This document shows positions 17,558 to 25,601 of a DNA stretch of 64,000 nucleotides, piece after piece. The notes below the pieces were generated by a model, which saw only the letters and a list, made by a program, of their open reading frames with translations, searched no databases and was not told where the DNA came from. Position 1 is the stretch's first letter; every line of letters begins with the position of its first letter. The stretch comes from Arthrobacter sp. zg-Y820 (GTDB taxonomy: Bacteria; Actinomycetota; Actinomycetes; Actinomycetales; Micrococcaceae), in the NCBI RefSeq assembly GCF_030142155.1, contig NZ_CP126247.1, forward strand, positions 3,410,001 through 3,474,000, read 5' to 3'. The translations under genes and the position numbers were made by a program.

Positions 17558-18811
17558 ATGAGCACCCTGCCCTCCGAGGTCGAAGACCTGCGCATCCGCA
17601 CCCGGGACTTCATCCGGTCCACCGTCATTCCGGCCGAGCCCTTGCCGGGTGAGCGCCTCGGCGAGGACTCCCTCGACCGGCTGCGTGCCGCGGCCAAGAG
17701 CGCCGGCGTCTTCGCGCCGCACGCTCCGAAGGAATACGGCGGCCAGGGCCTGGCGCTGCGGTTTTGGTCGCCCATCTTCCAGGATGCGGGGTATTCCCTG
17801 ATCGGCCCGACCGTGCTCAACTGCCAGGCCCCGGACGAGGGCAACATGCACATGCTCGAGCTGATCGGCACGGAGGACCAGAAGAAGCAGTATCTCCGCC
17901 CCCTGGTCTCCGGTGCGGCCCGGTCCTGCTTCGGCATGACCGAACCGCACCCCGGCGCGGGATCGGATCCGGCCGCCCTGCAGACCTCGGCCGCCAAGGT
18001 GCACGGCGGCTGGATCATCAACGGCCACAAACGCTTCACCAGCGGCGCCAACAACGCCGCCTTCTGCATCGCCATGGTCCGCACCCCGGCCCTCGACGCG
18101 TCGGCGCCGGAGGGTGGTGCCCCGGCCGGAGCCACCATGCTCCTCGTGGACATGGACACCCCCGGGGTGCGGATCGGCGAACAGATTTCCACCATGGACC
18201 GCGCCATCGGCGGCGGCCATCCGCACCTGCACTTCGAGGACGTGTTCGTGCCGGACTCGGCGGTGCTGGGCACTCCCGGCAGGGGATTCCGCTATGCCCA
18301 GGTACGCCTCGGCCCGGCCCGGCTCACCCACTGCATGCGCTGGCTCGGGCTGGCCCGGCGGGCCATGGACATTGCCCTGGACCGGACCAACACCCGGGAA
18401 ATGTTCGGCTCCGCCCTACACGAGTTGGGCATAGCGCAGGACATGCTGGCCCTGAACGTGATGGATCTGGAAACCTCCGATGCCATCATCACCAAGACCG
18501 CCACGCTGCTGGAATCCAATGCCAAGGCCGGCTCCGCGCTGTCCTCGGTGGCCAAGGCGCACACGTCCGAGGCGGTATACCGGGTGATTGACCGTTCCCT
18601 GCAGCTGTGCGGCGGCGACGGCGTCTCCGACCGCCTGCCACTGGCGTCCTACCTCAACGAGGTGCGCGCCTTCCGCATCTACGACGGTTCAAACGAAACG
18701 CACAAGTGGGCCATCGCCCGCCGGGCGTCCGCAGAACGACGGCGGGCGGTGGAGGACGGCGCGCCCTTCCAGGCCGACGTCGCCCAGACCTACAGCTCCG
18801 CGGAGGCATAG
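17558..18811 (+). CDS. Acyl-CoA dehydrogenase, ACAD10/11-like
   Basis: A 417-residue flavoenzyme of the ACAD10/11 group. Motifs are CFGMTEPHPGAGSDPAALQT and GGWIINGHKRFTSGANNAAF. Near the C-terminus the usual YEGTNEI is YDGSNETHKWAIARR, so Asp replaces the common glutamate, as in many ACAD10/11 relatives. The next gene, 3 bp downstream, encodes an APH-like kinase. In vertebrate ACAD10/11 such a kinase is fused to the dehydrogenase and the pair is implicated in hydroxyacyl-CoA breakdown through a phosphorylated intermediate, so a split version is inferred here. The start is ATG at 17558. Confidence 0.9.
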   Translation: MSTLPSEVEDLRIRTRDFIRSTVIPAEPLPGERLGEDSLDRLRAAAKSAGVFAPHAPKEYGGQGLALRFWSPIFQDAGYSLIGPTVLNCQAPDEGNMHMLELIGTEDQKKQYLRPLVSGAARSCFGMTEPHPGAGSDPAALQTSAAKVHGGWIINGHKRFTSGANNAAFCIAMVRTPALDASAPEGGAPAGATMLLVDMDTPGVRIGEQISTMDRAIGGGHPHLHFEDVFVPDSAVLGTPGRGFRYAQVRLGPARLTHCMRWLGLARRAMDIALDRTNTREMFGSALHELGIAQDMLALNVMDLETSDAIITKTATLLESNAKAGSALSSVAKAHTSEAVYRVIDRSLQLCGGDGVSDRLPLASYLNEVRAFRIYDGSNETHKWAIARRASAERRRAVEDGAPFQADVAQTYSSAEA

Positions 18812-18814
18812 AAG

Positions 18815-19933
18815 ATGGCAGGCGCGAGCCTCCTGCACTCAGTGCCGGACGGCACCGAGGTGGTGGCAACCCAGGCCGATGCCGAGGCGCTCGCCTCCCC
18901 GCCCCTGCTCATCCTGGACGCCGTCACTGCTTTCCTGGATGCGCACAACCTGGGTTCCGGCCCGCTGTCCTGGGCTCAGATCGGCGACGGGCAGTCCAAC
19001 ATCACCTACCGCATCCAGCGCGGCAGCGAGGTATTCGTGCTCCGGCGCGGGCCCCGTCCGCCGCTGCCGCCTTCGACGCATGACATGGTGCGTGAAGCGC
19101 GGATCCAGCAGCTCCTGCACACCCAGGGGGTTCCGGTTCCGGACATCCTGGCAGTGTGTGAGGACGAGTCGGTGCTGGGCGTGCCGTTCTACGTCATGAC
19201 CTACTTGGAGGGCCTCGTCATCACCGATACCGTCCCGGCGCCCCTGAACTCGGCAGCACAGCGGCTGGCCACCAGCAACGCCGTCGTCGACACCCTGGTC
19301 CAGCTGCACCGGGTGGATGTGACCGTCGGCGGACTCGCGTCCTTCGGCCGCCCGGACGGCTATCTGCGCCGGCAGGTGGAACGGTTTTCCGCGCTCTGGG
19401 ACATCAATACGACGCGGTCCCTGCCGGACGTCGCGCGCCTGGGCAGCTGGCTGGCCGACAACCTTCCCGAGAGCCAGCACGCCGCAGTCCTTCACGGCGA
19501 CTACCGGCAGGGAAACCTGATGTTCCATGGCAGCGCCCCCGCTCGGGTGACCGCCGTCCTGGACTGGGAGATGGCCGCCGTCGGCGATCCGCTGGCCGAC
19601 CTCGGCTATCTGACGGCAACCTACGCTGAGCCCGGCAGCCCTCCCAGCCCACTGGAGCTGTCTGCCGTCACCCGCGGCCCGGGCTACCTGCGGCGGAGCG
19701 AGCTGATCGCGCGCTACCAGGCGCAGACCGGGCTCTCCCTTGAGGCGCTGCCGTGGTATCAGGCGCTGGCCCTGTGGAAGGCCTCCATCTTTTGCGAAGC
19801 CATCTACACCCGGTGGCTCAAGGGCGAACGGCCCAACGACACGCGTTTTGCCCCGTCCCTGGAGGCAGGCGTGCCGCAGCTGCTGGAGCAGGCCCGCGCC
19901 TTCGCAGGCCTGCTCCCAACAAGCACGGGGTAG
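18815..19933 (+). CDS. APH-like phosphotransferase (ACAD10/11 kinase-domain type)
   Basis: A 372-residue protein with the aminoglycoside-phosphotransferase/choline-kinase fold. It has the catalytic loop VLHGDYRQGNLMF and the metal-binding VLDWEMAAVGDPLADLGYL. An N-terminal nucleotide-binding part (GDGQSNITYRIQRGSEVFVLRRGP) precedes them. Given the ACAD10/11-like dehydrogenase immediately upstream, it probably phosphorylates a hydroxyacyl-CoA or hydroxy acid rather than an antibiotic (inference). The start is ATG at 18815, 3 bp after the preceding stop. It converges on the MFS small-subunit gene 30 bp away. Confidence 0.9.
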   Translation: MAGASLLHSVPDGTEVVATQADAEALASPPLLILDAVTAFLDAHNLGSGPLSWAQIGDGQSNITYRIQRGSEVFVLRRGPRPPLPPSTHDMVREARIQQLLHTQGVPVPDILAVCEDESVLGVPFYVMTYLEGLVITDTVPAPLNSAAQRLATSNAVVDTLVQLHRVDVTVGGLASFGRPDGYLRRQVERFSALWDINTTRSLPDVARLGSWLADNLPESQHAAVLHGDYRQGNLMFHGSAPARVTAVLDWEMAAVGDPLADLGYLTATYAEPGSPPSPLELSAVTRGPGYLRRSELIARYQAQTGLSLEALPWYQALALWKASIFCEAIYTRWLKGERPNDTRFAPSLEAGVPQLLEQARAFAGLLPTSTG

Positions 19934-19963
19934 GGAAGCGCCGGAGCCCAGCGGTGCTTTCTG

Positions 19964-20074
19964 TCAGCCGAACAGCGCAGCAGCCCGGGAGAGGGTCTGG
20001 AAAACGCCGTACCCCAAGGGAACACCCACCAGGAGCCAGCTCAGGGCTACCCGAAGGTCGAGAGATTTTTTCAC
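19964..20074 (-). CDS. 36-residue MFS transporter small subunit (single-pass microprotein)
   Basis: A GTG start at 20074 overlaps the MFS transporter stop (GTGA), so translation is coupled. The product begins MKKSLDLRVALSWLLVGVPL (initiator shown as Met), then has a hydrophobic stretch with a GYGVFQTL motif and ends ALFG at a TGA. It has a basic N-terminus and one membrane-spanning helix. Small proteins of this type accompany oxalate/formate-type MFS transporters in many bacteria. A longer frame, 19818-20084, overlaps it but reads Pro/Ser-rich sequence and is a shadow. A probable partner or stabiliser of the transporter. Confidence 0.82.
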   Translation of the reverse strand: MKKSLDLRVALSWLLVGVPLGYGVFQTLSRAAALFG

Positions 20075-21474
20075 TGGTGCTCATCCTTCAGCTTGGTTGC
20101 AGGTGCGTTCTCCGGTGCCGCACCCTGCGGTTCATGGTGCCGGGAATCGACCGGACGCACCATCAGATTGGCGATGAAGCCGATGATCAGCAGGCCCACC
20201 ATTGTCAGCAGTGCCGGCTGGTACGCGCCGGCATCCAGTTCGCCAGGCGTTCCCTGGGCGTCCAGGAAGGAGTTCACGATCAACGGGCCGGCGATGCCTG
20301 CGGCTGACCACGCCGTCAGCAGCCTGCCGTGGATCGCGCCTACCTGATACGTGCCGAAAAGGTCCCGGAGATAGGCCGGCACCGTGGCAAACCCGCCACC
20401 GTAGAAGGACAGGATCACAAAGGCCAGGAGGACGTACAAGATGGTGGAGGTGCTGCCGAACAGCGAGAGCATCAAATAGAGCACGGCGCCCGCCCCCAGA
20501 TACACCATGTAGATGCGCTTGCGGCCGATCACATCCGAGGTGGCGGACCAGACAAAGCGTCCACCCATGTTGCCGATCGAGAGCAGGCCCACAAAGCCTC
20601 CCGCCACCGCAGCGCTGACCAGGGAGACGCCGTCGGGCTGGCGGAAGAAGTCCTGGATCATCGGCGAGGCCTGTTCCAGGATGCCGATCCCGGCCGTGAC
20701 ATTGCAGAAAAGAACGATCCAGACCAGCCAGAACTGCCGGGTTTTGATCGCATTCGCGGCGGAGACGTGGGCGGTGGTGACCAAGGACTTGGCAGCTACT
20801 GTGGCCGGATCGAACCCCTCGGGGCGCCATCCTTCCGCGGGCACCCGGATGGTCCATGCACCGTAGAGCATATACACGAGATACACGGCAGCGAGGGTAA
20901 TGAAGAGCTTTCCAACAGCCTCGCCCCCGTCACCGTCCGCGGTGCCGAACTCCGGGTCATAGAAGGTGAGCAGGGCCGAGGACAGCGGGCTGGCGATCAG
21001 CGCGCCGCCGCCAAAACCCATGATCGCCATCCCGGTGGCCAGTCCGGGCCGGTCGGGGAACCATTTGATCAGGGTGGAGACCGGAGAAATGTAGCCGATG
21101 CCCAGCCCGATGCCGCCGATGACACCGTAACCGAGGTAGAGGAGCCACAGCTGGTCGGTGAAGATTCCGGCCGCGCCCACGAGGAACCCGCCGGACCAGA
21201 AAACGGCGGACACAAACATCGCCTTTCGCGGACCGTTCCGATCCACCCAGGTGCCCATGATCGCGGCGGACAGGCCCAGCATCACGATGGCCACGGAAAA
21301 AATGACGCCGATCTGCGTGAGGCTGGCGTCGAAGTGCTCCACCAGCGCGTTTTTGTACACGCTCGTGGCATACGCCTGCCCGATGCAGAGGTGGACCGCC
21401 AGTGCGGCTGGTGGGATCAGCCAGCGGTTGAACCCAGGCGGGGCGATGATGTTTTCACGGTCAAGCCAGCTCAT
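20071..21474 (-). CDS. OFA-type MFS transporter (oxalate:formate antiporter-like)
   Basis: A 467-residue, ~12-helix major facilitator. The opening region (FNRWLIPPAALAVHLCIGQAYATSVYKNAL) and GGIGLGIGYISPVSTLIKWFPDRPGLATGMAIMGFGGGALI are characteristic of the OFA group. The loop motif GNMGGRFVWSATSDVIGRKRIYM follows TM7. Substrates in this group are monocarboxylates or dicarboxylates, and the real one here is unknown. I chose ATG at 21474, with GGGAG 6 bases upstream; the frame to 21561 adds an Arg-rich stretch without a start signal. It is divergent from the heptad-repeat gene, with a TetR-like palindrome in between. Confidence 0.9.
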   Translation of the reverse strand: MSWLDRENIIAPPGFNRWLIPPAALAVHLCIGQAYATSVYKNALVEHFDASLTQIGVIFSVAIVMLGLSAAIMGTWVDRNGPRKAMFVSAVFWSGGFLVGAAGIFTDQLWLLYLGYGVIGGIGLGIGYISPVSTLIKWFPDRPGLATGMAIMGFGGGALIASPLSSALLTFYDPEFGTADGDGGEAVGKLFITLAAVYLVYMLYGAWTIRVPAEGWRPEGFDPATVAAKSLVTTAHVSAANAIKTRQFWLVWIVLFCNVTAGIGILEQASPMIQDFFRQPDGVSLVSAAVAGGFVGLLSIGNMGGRFVWSATSDVIGRKRIYMVYLGAGAVLYLMLSLFGSTSTILYVLLAFVILSFYGGGFATVPAYLRDLFGTYQVGAIHGRLLTAWSAAGIAGPLIVNSFLDAQGTPGELDAGAYQPALLTMVGLLIIGFIANLMVRPVDSRHHEPQGAAPENAPATKLKDEHQ

Positions 21475-21637
21475 CCGAAGCTCCCTTGTCGATGGTGAAG
21501 CACCTGCAAACTGCCGTCGCCGCCAGCATTCACCACGACGCTGCCGCAACCGGCCTGACACGCCGATGGCTTTATCTGATTTTTATGGGGACTGCAACTT
21601 ACCCGCGGGTAACTTCTTCCCGAAAATCCTTGCTTTG

Positions 21638-21651
21638 TTACCGGTCAGTAA
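21638..21651. promoter_or_regulatory. TetR-like palindrome, copy 1
   Basis: TTACCGGTCAGTAA lies in the 331-bp divergent space between the MFS transporter and the heptad-repeat gene. It matches TTACTGGTCGGTAA at 25230-25243 in 12 of 14 positions. It probably binds a TetR-family repressor controlling one or both flanking genes (inference). The rest of 21475-21805 shows only promoter-like AT-richer sequence and a Shine-Dalgarno site for the heptad gene. Confidence 0.6.
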
Positions 21652-21805
21652 GTTAGATGTAACAGACATCACACTTTTGTCGGGGGAATTCGTCATCAGA
21701 GCAGAGGCGCTTTCGGTCCGGCAGCACTGAGAGCGGGAGCCCACCGGCACCCCTCGCGGCCCACCCGGTCACGGGACCGGTTCTGACCCACATAAAGGAA
21801 TTTCA

Positions 21806-23902
21806 ATGACGAGTTCTCCGTCCGGGCGGGCAACTTCCCGCCCGCATGCACTTCTGACAGCACTGCTGGCCCTGTTCCTGATCCTCCTCCTGGCCTTCTT
21901 CGTGCTGTTCACCAGCCGGGTTGCCACCGGAGCCGCCCAGCTCAGCGAAGGCGCCGAGCGGGCATCCACCGGTGCCGGCGACCTGAAAGAGGGAGCCGCC
22001 AAGGCCCATGACGGCGCGGACAAGGTTGCCGCCGGGAGCGAGAAGGTCGACGCCGGGGCGAACACCCTGGCCAAGGGCATCACCTCGGCCAAGACCGGCG
22101 CCGCCACACTCAAGGACGGCGCGACGAGCCTGGATGAGGGTGCGGTTAAACTCCTCATCGGCGCTGAAGCCGCAAACGCCGGCGCCAACAAGCTCGCCAC
22201 CGGCACCACCAGTGCCAACACCGGCGCGCAGCAGCTGGCCACCGGCGCCATTAGCGCCTTCGCCGGAGCCGACAAGCTTGCCGCCGGCGCCACCAGTGCC
22301 AACACCGGCGCGCAGCAGCTGGCCACCGGAGCTACCAGCGCAGCCGAAGGCTCCAAGAGCCTTGCCGCCGGCGCCACCAGCGCCAACACCGGCGCGCAGC
22401 AGCTGGCCACCGGCGCCACCAGCGCCTCCACCGGAGCCGACAAGCTTGCCGCCGGCGCCACCAGCGCCAACACCGGCGCGCAGCAGCTGGCCACCGGCGC
22501 CACCAGCGCAGCCGAAGGCTCCAAGAGCCTTGCCGTCGGCGCCACCACCGTGCGGGAGGGATCGGACGCGCTTGCTGCCGGCGCCTCCGATCTGCACTCC
22601 AAGATGGAACCTCTGGTTGGAGGCTCAGCCGAGCTGGCCGCCGGTGCCAAAGACGCCGTCGATGGCATCGCCAAGCTTGCTCCTGCCGCAGCAGCGGTCA
22701 ACGGCGGCGTCCTGCAGATCAACGGCGGGATCAACACCGTCCAGGAGGGCCAGACCTATACGGTTGCCCAGCAGATCAGGGCCGATCTGAGCCCCTACAG
22801 CCCGCAGGGAGTCTCCCAGGGCGCGGCCGAGCTTCGAGCGGGGGCTGCCCAGCTTGAGCCGTTGATTGGCAAGGAGCAGGCGGACGGCATGCGCCTGGCC
22901 GCGGACAAACTTGAAGGATTGGAACGCCTGGTGGCCGGCATCGACCTCGGGCTGCAGGGCAATGGAACCACAGCCAACCCCGGCCTGTTGTACGGAACCG
23001 ATGCCGTCTCGGCAGGATTGGAAGTTCTCAACAGCAAGGCTCCTGCCCTGGCAACCGGTGCTGCAACCGCAGCTGAGGGTGTGAAAGCGCTCCACGTCGG
23101 CGCCGGGGATCTTTCCACAGGCGCTGCGGCACTCAACACCGGCCTGGTTCAACTCGAAATCGGCGCCGGTGCCCTCGCCGAAGGCAACCTTCAGCTCGCT
23201 GCCGGGGCCGGCAGCCTGACCACCGGACTGGCCACCCTGGAAACCGGCGCCCACACCCTCGCCGAAGGCAACGGCAAGCTCGCCACCGGAGCCGGCAGCC
23301 TGACCACCGGACTGGCCACCCTGGAAACCGGCGCCCACACCCTCGCCGAAGGCAACGGCAAGCTCGCCACCGGAGCCGGCAGCCTGACCACCGGTCTCTC
23401 CACCCTGGAAACCGGCGCCCACACCCTCGCCGAAGGCAACGGCAAGCTCGCCACCGGAGCCGGCAGCCTGACCACCGGACTGGCCACCCTGGAAACCGGC
23501 GCCTACACCCTCGCCGAGGGCAACGCCAAGATCTACGACGGCACAGTGACTCTCGCCGACGGCACCGGCAAGCTGGTTACCGGCAGCGGCAGCCTTTCCG
23601 ACGGCGTCGTGAAGCTCGACGACGGCGGCAAGACGCTGACCACAGGAACGGGTGATCTGAAGGAAGGCGCCGCAGATCTGGCCGAAGGCAACAAGGAACT
23701 GGCCGAAGGCAGTGAAACGCTCGACGGCGGCAACGGGGAAATCTCCGAAGGCGCGGAGACCATGAGGGCCAGCGCCTCCGCCATGACCCCCGGCGAGATT
23801 GCCACGTCCCCGAAGGTCCTGGCCGTGCTCATCCCACTGCTTCTGCTGATGGTGCCGCTGGTCATGCTGGCCGGCGGGCGCTCGCGCCGGTCCCAGCCCT
23901 AG
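21806..23902 (+). CDS. Giant X-X-X-Leu-X-X-Gly heptad-repeat membrane protein
   Basis: 698 residues, almost wholly built from heptads of the pattern xxxLxxG (LATGA, LAAGA, LAEGN). It has one hydrophobic segment near residues 14-36 (LLTALLALFLILLLAFFVLF) and one near the C-terminus (VLAVLIPLLLLMVPLVMLAGG), followed by a basic tail. A long helical rod tethered in the membrane at both ends is expected, resembling the central part of YhgE/Pip-type proteins without their ABC-2 regions. A non-repeat section, about residues 300-395, separates two repeat blocks that are also 84-bp DNA repeats. The start is ATG at 21806, with AAGGA upstream. Function unknown. Confidence 0.88.
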   Translation: MTSSPSGRATSRPHALLTALLALFLILLLAFFVLFTSRVATGAAQLSEGAERASTGAGDLKEGAAKAHDGADKVAAGSEKVDAGANTLAKGITSAKTGAATLKDGATSLDEGAVKLLIGAEAANAGANKLATGTTSANTGAQQLATGAISAFAGADKLAAGATSANTGAQQLATGATSAAEGSKSLAAGATSANTGAQQLATGATSASTGADKLAAGATSANTGAQQLATGATSAAEGSKSLAVGATTVREGSDALAAGASDLHSKMEPLVGGSAELAAGAKDAVDGIAKLAPAAAAVNGGVLQINGGINTVQEGQTYTVAQQIRADLSPYSPQGVSQGAAELRAGAAQLEPLIGKEQADGMRLAADKLEGLERLVAGIDLGLQGNGTTANPGLLYGTDAVSAGLEVLNSKAPALATGAATAAEGVKALHVGAGDLSTGAAALNTGLVQLEIGAGALAEGNLQLAAGAGSLTTGLATLETGAHTLAEGNGKLATGAGSLTTGLATLETGAHTLAEGNGKLATGAGSLTTGLSTLETGAHTLAEGNGKLATGAGSLTTGLATLETGAYTLAEGNAKIYDGTVTLADGTGKLVTGSGSLSDGVVKLDDGGKTLTTGTGDLKEGAADLAEGNKELAEGSETLDGGNGEISEGAETMRASASAMTPGEIATSPKVLAVLIPLLLLMVPLVMLAGGRSRRSQP
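22214..22549 (+). repeat. 84-bp tandem repeats, block 1 (ABAB order)
   Basis: Four head-to-tail 84-bp copies begin at 22214, 22298, 22382 and 22466, each opening GCCAACACCGGCGCGCAGCA. Copies 1 and 3 resemble each other, and copies 2 and 4 resemble each other (GCAGCCGAAGGCTCCAAGAG), so the recent duplication unit was probably 168 bp. Each 84 bp encodes four heptads. Confidence 0.9.
23177..23512 (+). repeat. 84-bp tandem repeats, block 2
   Basis: Four 84-bp copies begin at 23177, 23261, 23345 and 23429, and a diverged partial copy at 23513. The three inner copies are nearly identical at DNA level (GCCGAAGGCAACGGCAAGCT at each start). They encode four-heptad units (GNGKLATGAGSLTTGL...). The near identity suggests recent copying or gene conversion. 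Confidence 0.9.
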
Positions 23903-23926
23903 CGAACAGCCCAGCACGTTCCACCG

Positions 23927-23961
23927 AAAGGGCGGAGCCGCATCTCGCGGCTCCGCCCTTT
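23927..23961. terminator. Bidirectional intrinsic terminator
   Basis: A 15-bp perfect stem (AAAGGGCGGAGCCGC with GCGGCTCCGCCCTTT) and a 5-base loop, with A and T ends on either side. It lies between the convergent heptad-repeat gene and the DHFR-fold gene. Confidence 0.9.
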
Positions 23962-23976
23962 GGTTTGGTGCTGGTC

Positions 23977-24594
23977 TTAGGCCCCGGTCCGGGCCTCGAA
24001 ATCACCGCTGCCGAAGGGTATGGGCCTGAGCCGAAGATGCAGGGCGCCGCTGTTCAGGGTTTCCGATTCGAGGAGATGGAAGCCCGAAGGCGTGGCTCCG
24101 GTTTCAAAGAGCCGCTTGCCCGATCCGACCACGACGGGAAACACCAGCAGCCGATACTCATCGACCAGGCCTGCGTCGTGCAGCGTCCGGGCCAGCTGGT
24201 GGCTGCCGTGGACCTGGATTTCGCCTCGGTGCGCGCGCAGCGCCGCGACGGCCGCCAGCGGGTTCCCCTGAAGCACCCGCGTGTTGTTCCAGGTCGGGTT
24301 GGTCAGGGTGGAGGAGACCAGATATTTGGGCAGGTGGTTGAGGGCGTAGGCCACTGCATCCTCCGGGTCGGTCACCCCTTCCCAGTACGGCTGCATCATC
24401 TCGTAGGTGCTCCGCCCGAGGAGCAGCGAGTCACCCCGGGCGAACCAGCCGGTGACCGTCCGGCCCACGCCCACATCCATGTGCGGCACCAGCCATCCGC
24501 CGCGTTCAAAGCCGCCGGACCGGTCCTCGTCCGCGGCGCCCGGGCCCTGCATCACGCCATCCAGGCTCAGGAAAATGTTGAGGGAGAGAGTCAT
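23977..24594 (-). CDS. Dihydrofolate reductase-family protein (RibD C-terminal fold)
   Basis: A 205-residue protein of the RibD_C/DHFR-like family common in actinobacteria (MTLSLNIFLSLDGVMQGPG, then GDSLLLGRSTYEMM and VHGSHQLARTLHDAGLVDEYRLLVFPVVVGSGKRLFE). It probably binds NADPH; the substrate is unknown. I take ATG at 24594 as the start. TACATT lies 7 bases upstream with no Shine-Dalgarno site, suggesting a leaderless transcript; the frame to 24849 overlaps the thioesterase gene. A distant paralog lies at 58436-58972. Confidence 0.88.
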   Translation of the reverse strand: MTLSLNIFLSLDGVMQGPGAADEDRSGGFERGGWLVPHMDVGVGRTVTGWFARGDSLLLGRSTYEMMQPYWEGVTDPEDAVAYALNHLPKYLVSSTLTNPTWNNTRVLQGNPLAAVAALRAHRGEIQVHGSHQLARTLHDAGLVDEYRLLVFPVVVGSGKRLFETGATPSGFHLLESETLNSGALHLRLRPIPFGSGDFEARTGA

Positions 24595-24670
24595 GCGCGC
24601 CAATGTACGCCGCCGGTCGGACGAGCGGTATGCGTGCGCCCGGTTCTGGCCCGGGCACCGCGGGAAGGAC

Positions 24671-25219
24671 TCAGTTCCAGGTGTGGGGCGCCGGCCGGCG
24701 GGTGCTCGGGAGCGCACCGTCTTCCCGCCACTGCCGGATCCACTCCGGCACTTCCAGATCGGCCGGCGGCAGCACGCCGGCGGCCTTGAAGATGTCCTCG
24801 TTGCTGACCGGCCCCTGCTTGGACACGAAGCGCGCGGCGATGTAGGCACGCGCGTAGATTTCGCCGTCGGCCACCATCCGCTGCTCCAGGTAAGTGGCGC
24901 GGTCGTCGAATCCGATGACCTTGGTTTCGATCGTGTAGCGCTGGCCCAGTTCCAGGGATTTGCGGAAGCTGATGGTCTCGTTTCCCACCACCGGGCTCCA
25001 TCCCTTGCGGCGCATTGCGGCCCAGAAGCCGCTTCGAACCATGAGGTCGAAGCGGCCCAGGTCCATCAGCGACAGGTACATGCCGTTGTTCAGGTGCATC
25101 GCGATGTCGATGTCAGTGGGCAGCACCCGCATCGGCAGCGATGACGTATCAAAAAAGCCCAATGCAGAGCGCCGGCGGGAGCGGAAGAGGACCAGAAGCG
25201 TGCGAAGGAGTAGATGCAT
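24671..25219 (-). CDS. Acyl-CoA thioesterase-like hotdog protein (THEM6/4HBT type)
   Basis: A 182-residue hotdog-fold protein with a hydrophobic, basic N-terminal stretch (HLLLRTLLVLFRSRRR) that may touch the membrane. LPTDIDIAMHLNNGMYLSLMDLGRFDLMVRSG is the family's N-terminal active-site region, followed by ISFRKSLELGQRYTIETKVIGFDDRATYLEQRM. It probably hydrolyses acyl-CoA or acyl-carrier thioesters. The start is the ATG at 25219 or the in-frame ATG at 25228; I prefer 25219 because TAATAT sits 7 bases before it. A TetR-like palindrome overlaps that promoter. Confidence 0.85.
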   Translation of the reverse strand: MHLLLRTLLVLFRSRRRSALGFFDTSSLPMRVLPTDIDIAMHLNNGMYLSLMDLGRFDLMVRSGFWAAMRRKGWSPVVGNETISFRKSLELGQRYTIETKVIGFDDRATYLEQRMVADGEIYARAYIAARFVSKQGPVSNEDIFKAAGVLPPADLEVPEWIRQWREDGALPSTRRPAPHTWN

Positions 25220-25229
25220 GCACGCCATA

Positions 25230-25257
25230 TTACTGGTCGGTAACTTAGGTCGGTAAC
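25230..25257. promoter_or_regulatory. TetR-like palindrome, copy 2, with extra half-site
   Basis: TTACTGGTCGGTAA (25230-25243) is followed after 4 bases by a repeated half-site GGTCGGTAAC (25248-25257). It overlaps the inferred -10 region of the thioesterase gene and closely matches the site at 21638-21651. Likely a repressor operator (inference). Confidence 0.65.
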
Positions 25258-25439
25258 ATGACATCCCGCGGATCCTGGTCGGGCGGGTTGATCACCCCTT
25301 CGGCCGGTATCGAGTCCGCAGGCGACATCGGCCGGATCAGGGGAACCGCTGCACGCCGGAAAGAAGCGCCTGTCGCCCTCTCCAGGGGCGTGAGGTCCAG
25401 TGAATTGGTCCGGCCGTCGTTGACCGGGCTTCCAAAAAA

Positions 25440-25469
25440 GGCGGCGCTTCCCTTTCGGGAGGCGCCGCC
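25440..25469 (-). terminator. Intrinsic terminator of the 25602-26970 gene pair
   Basis: The stem GGCGGCGCTTCCC with GGGAGGCGCCGCC has one mismatch and a TTTC loop, and on the minus strand is followed by TTTTTT. It lies 130 bp past the stop of the gene at 25602. The rest of 25258-25601 shows nothing else I can support. Confidence 0.85.
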
Positions 25470-25601
25470 GTCGCCCTCTGTTTCAGGTGCAGTTTCGCGA
25501 GCAGATGTTGTTCGGCGTCCGGCCCGGCCTTGATTCCGCCGGGAACGCGACCATGGTCTGACCCTTCGCCCGGAGGTCTCCGGTCAAACGAACAGGAGTG
25601 G

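Noticed and set aside
19818..20084. 88-codon minus-strand frame overlapping the MFS small subunit
   Set aside because: Pro/Ser/Cys-rich and would extend into the 3' end of the kinase gene; the 36-codon frame with stop/start overlap fits better.
25258..25533. 91-codon plus-strand frame beginning right after the TetR-like site
   Set aside because: It runs through the terminator hairpin at 25440-25469, reads Arg/Ser-rich, and lacks a ribosome site.
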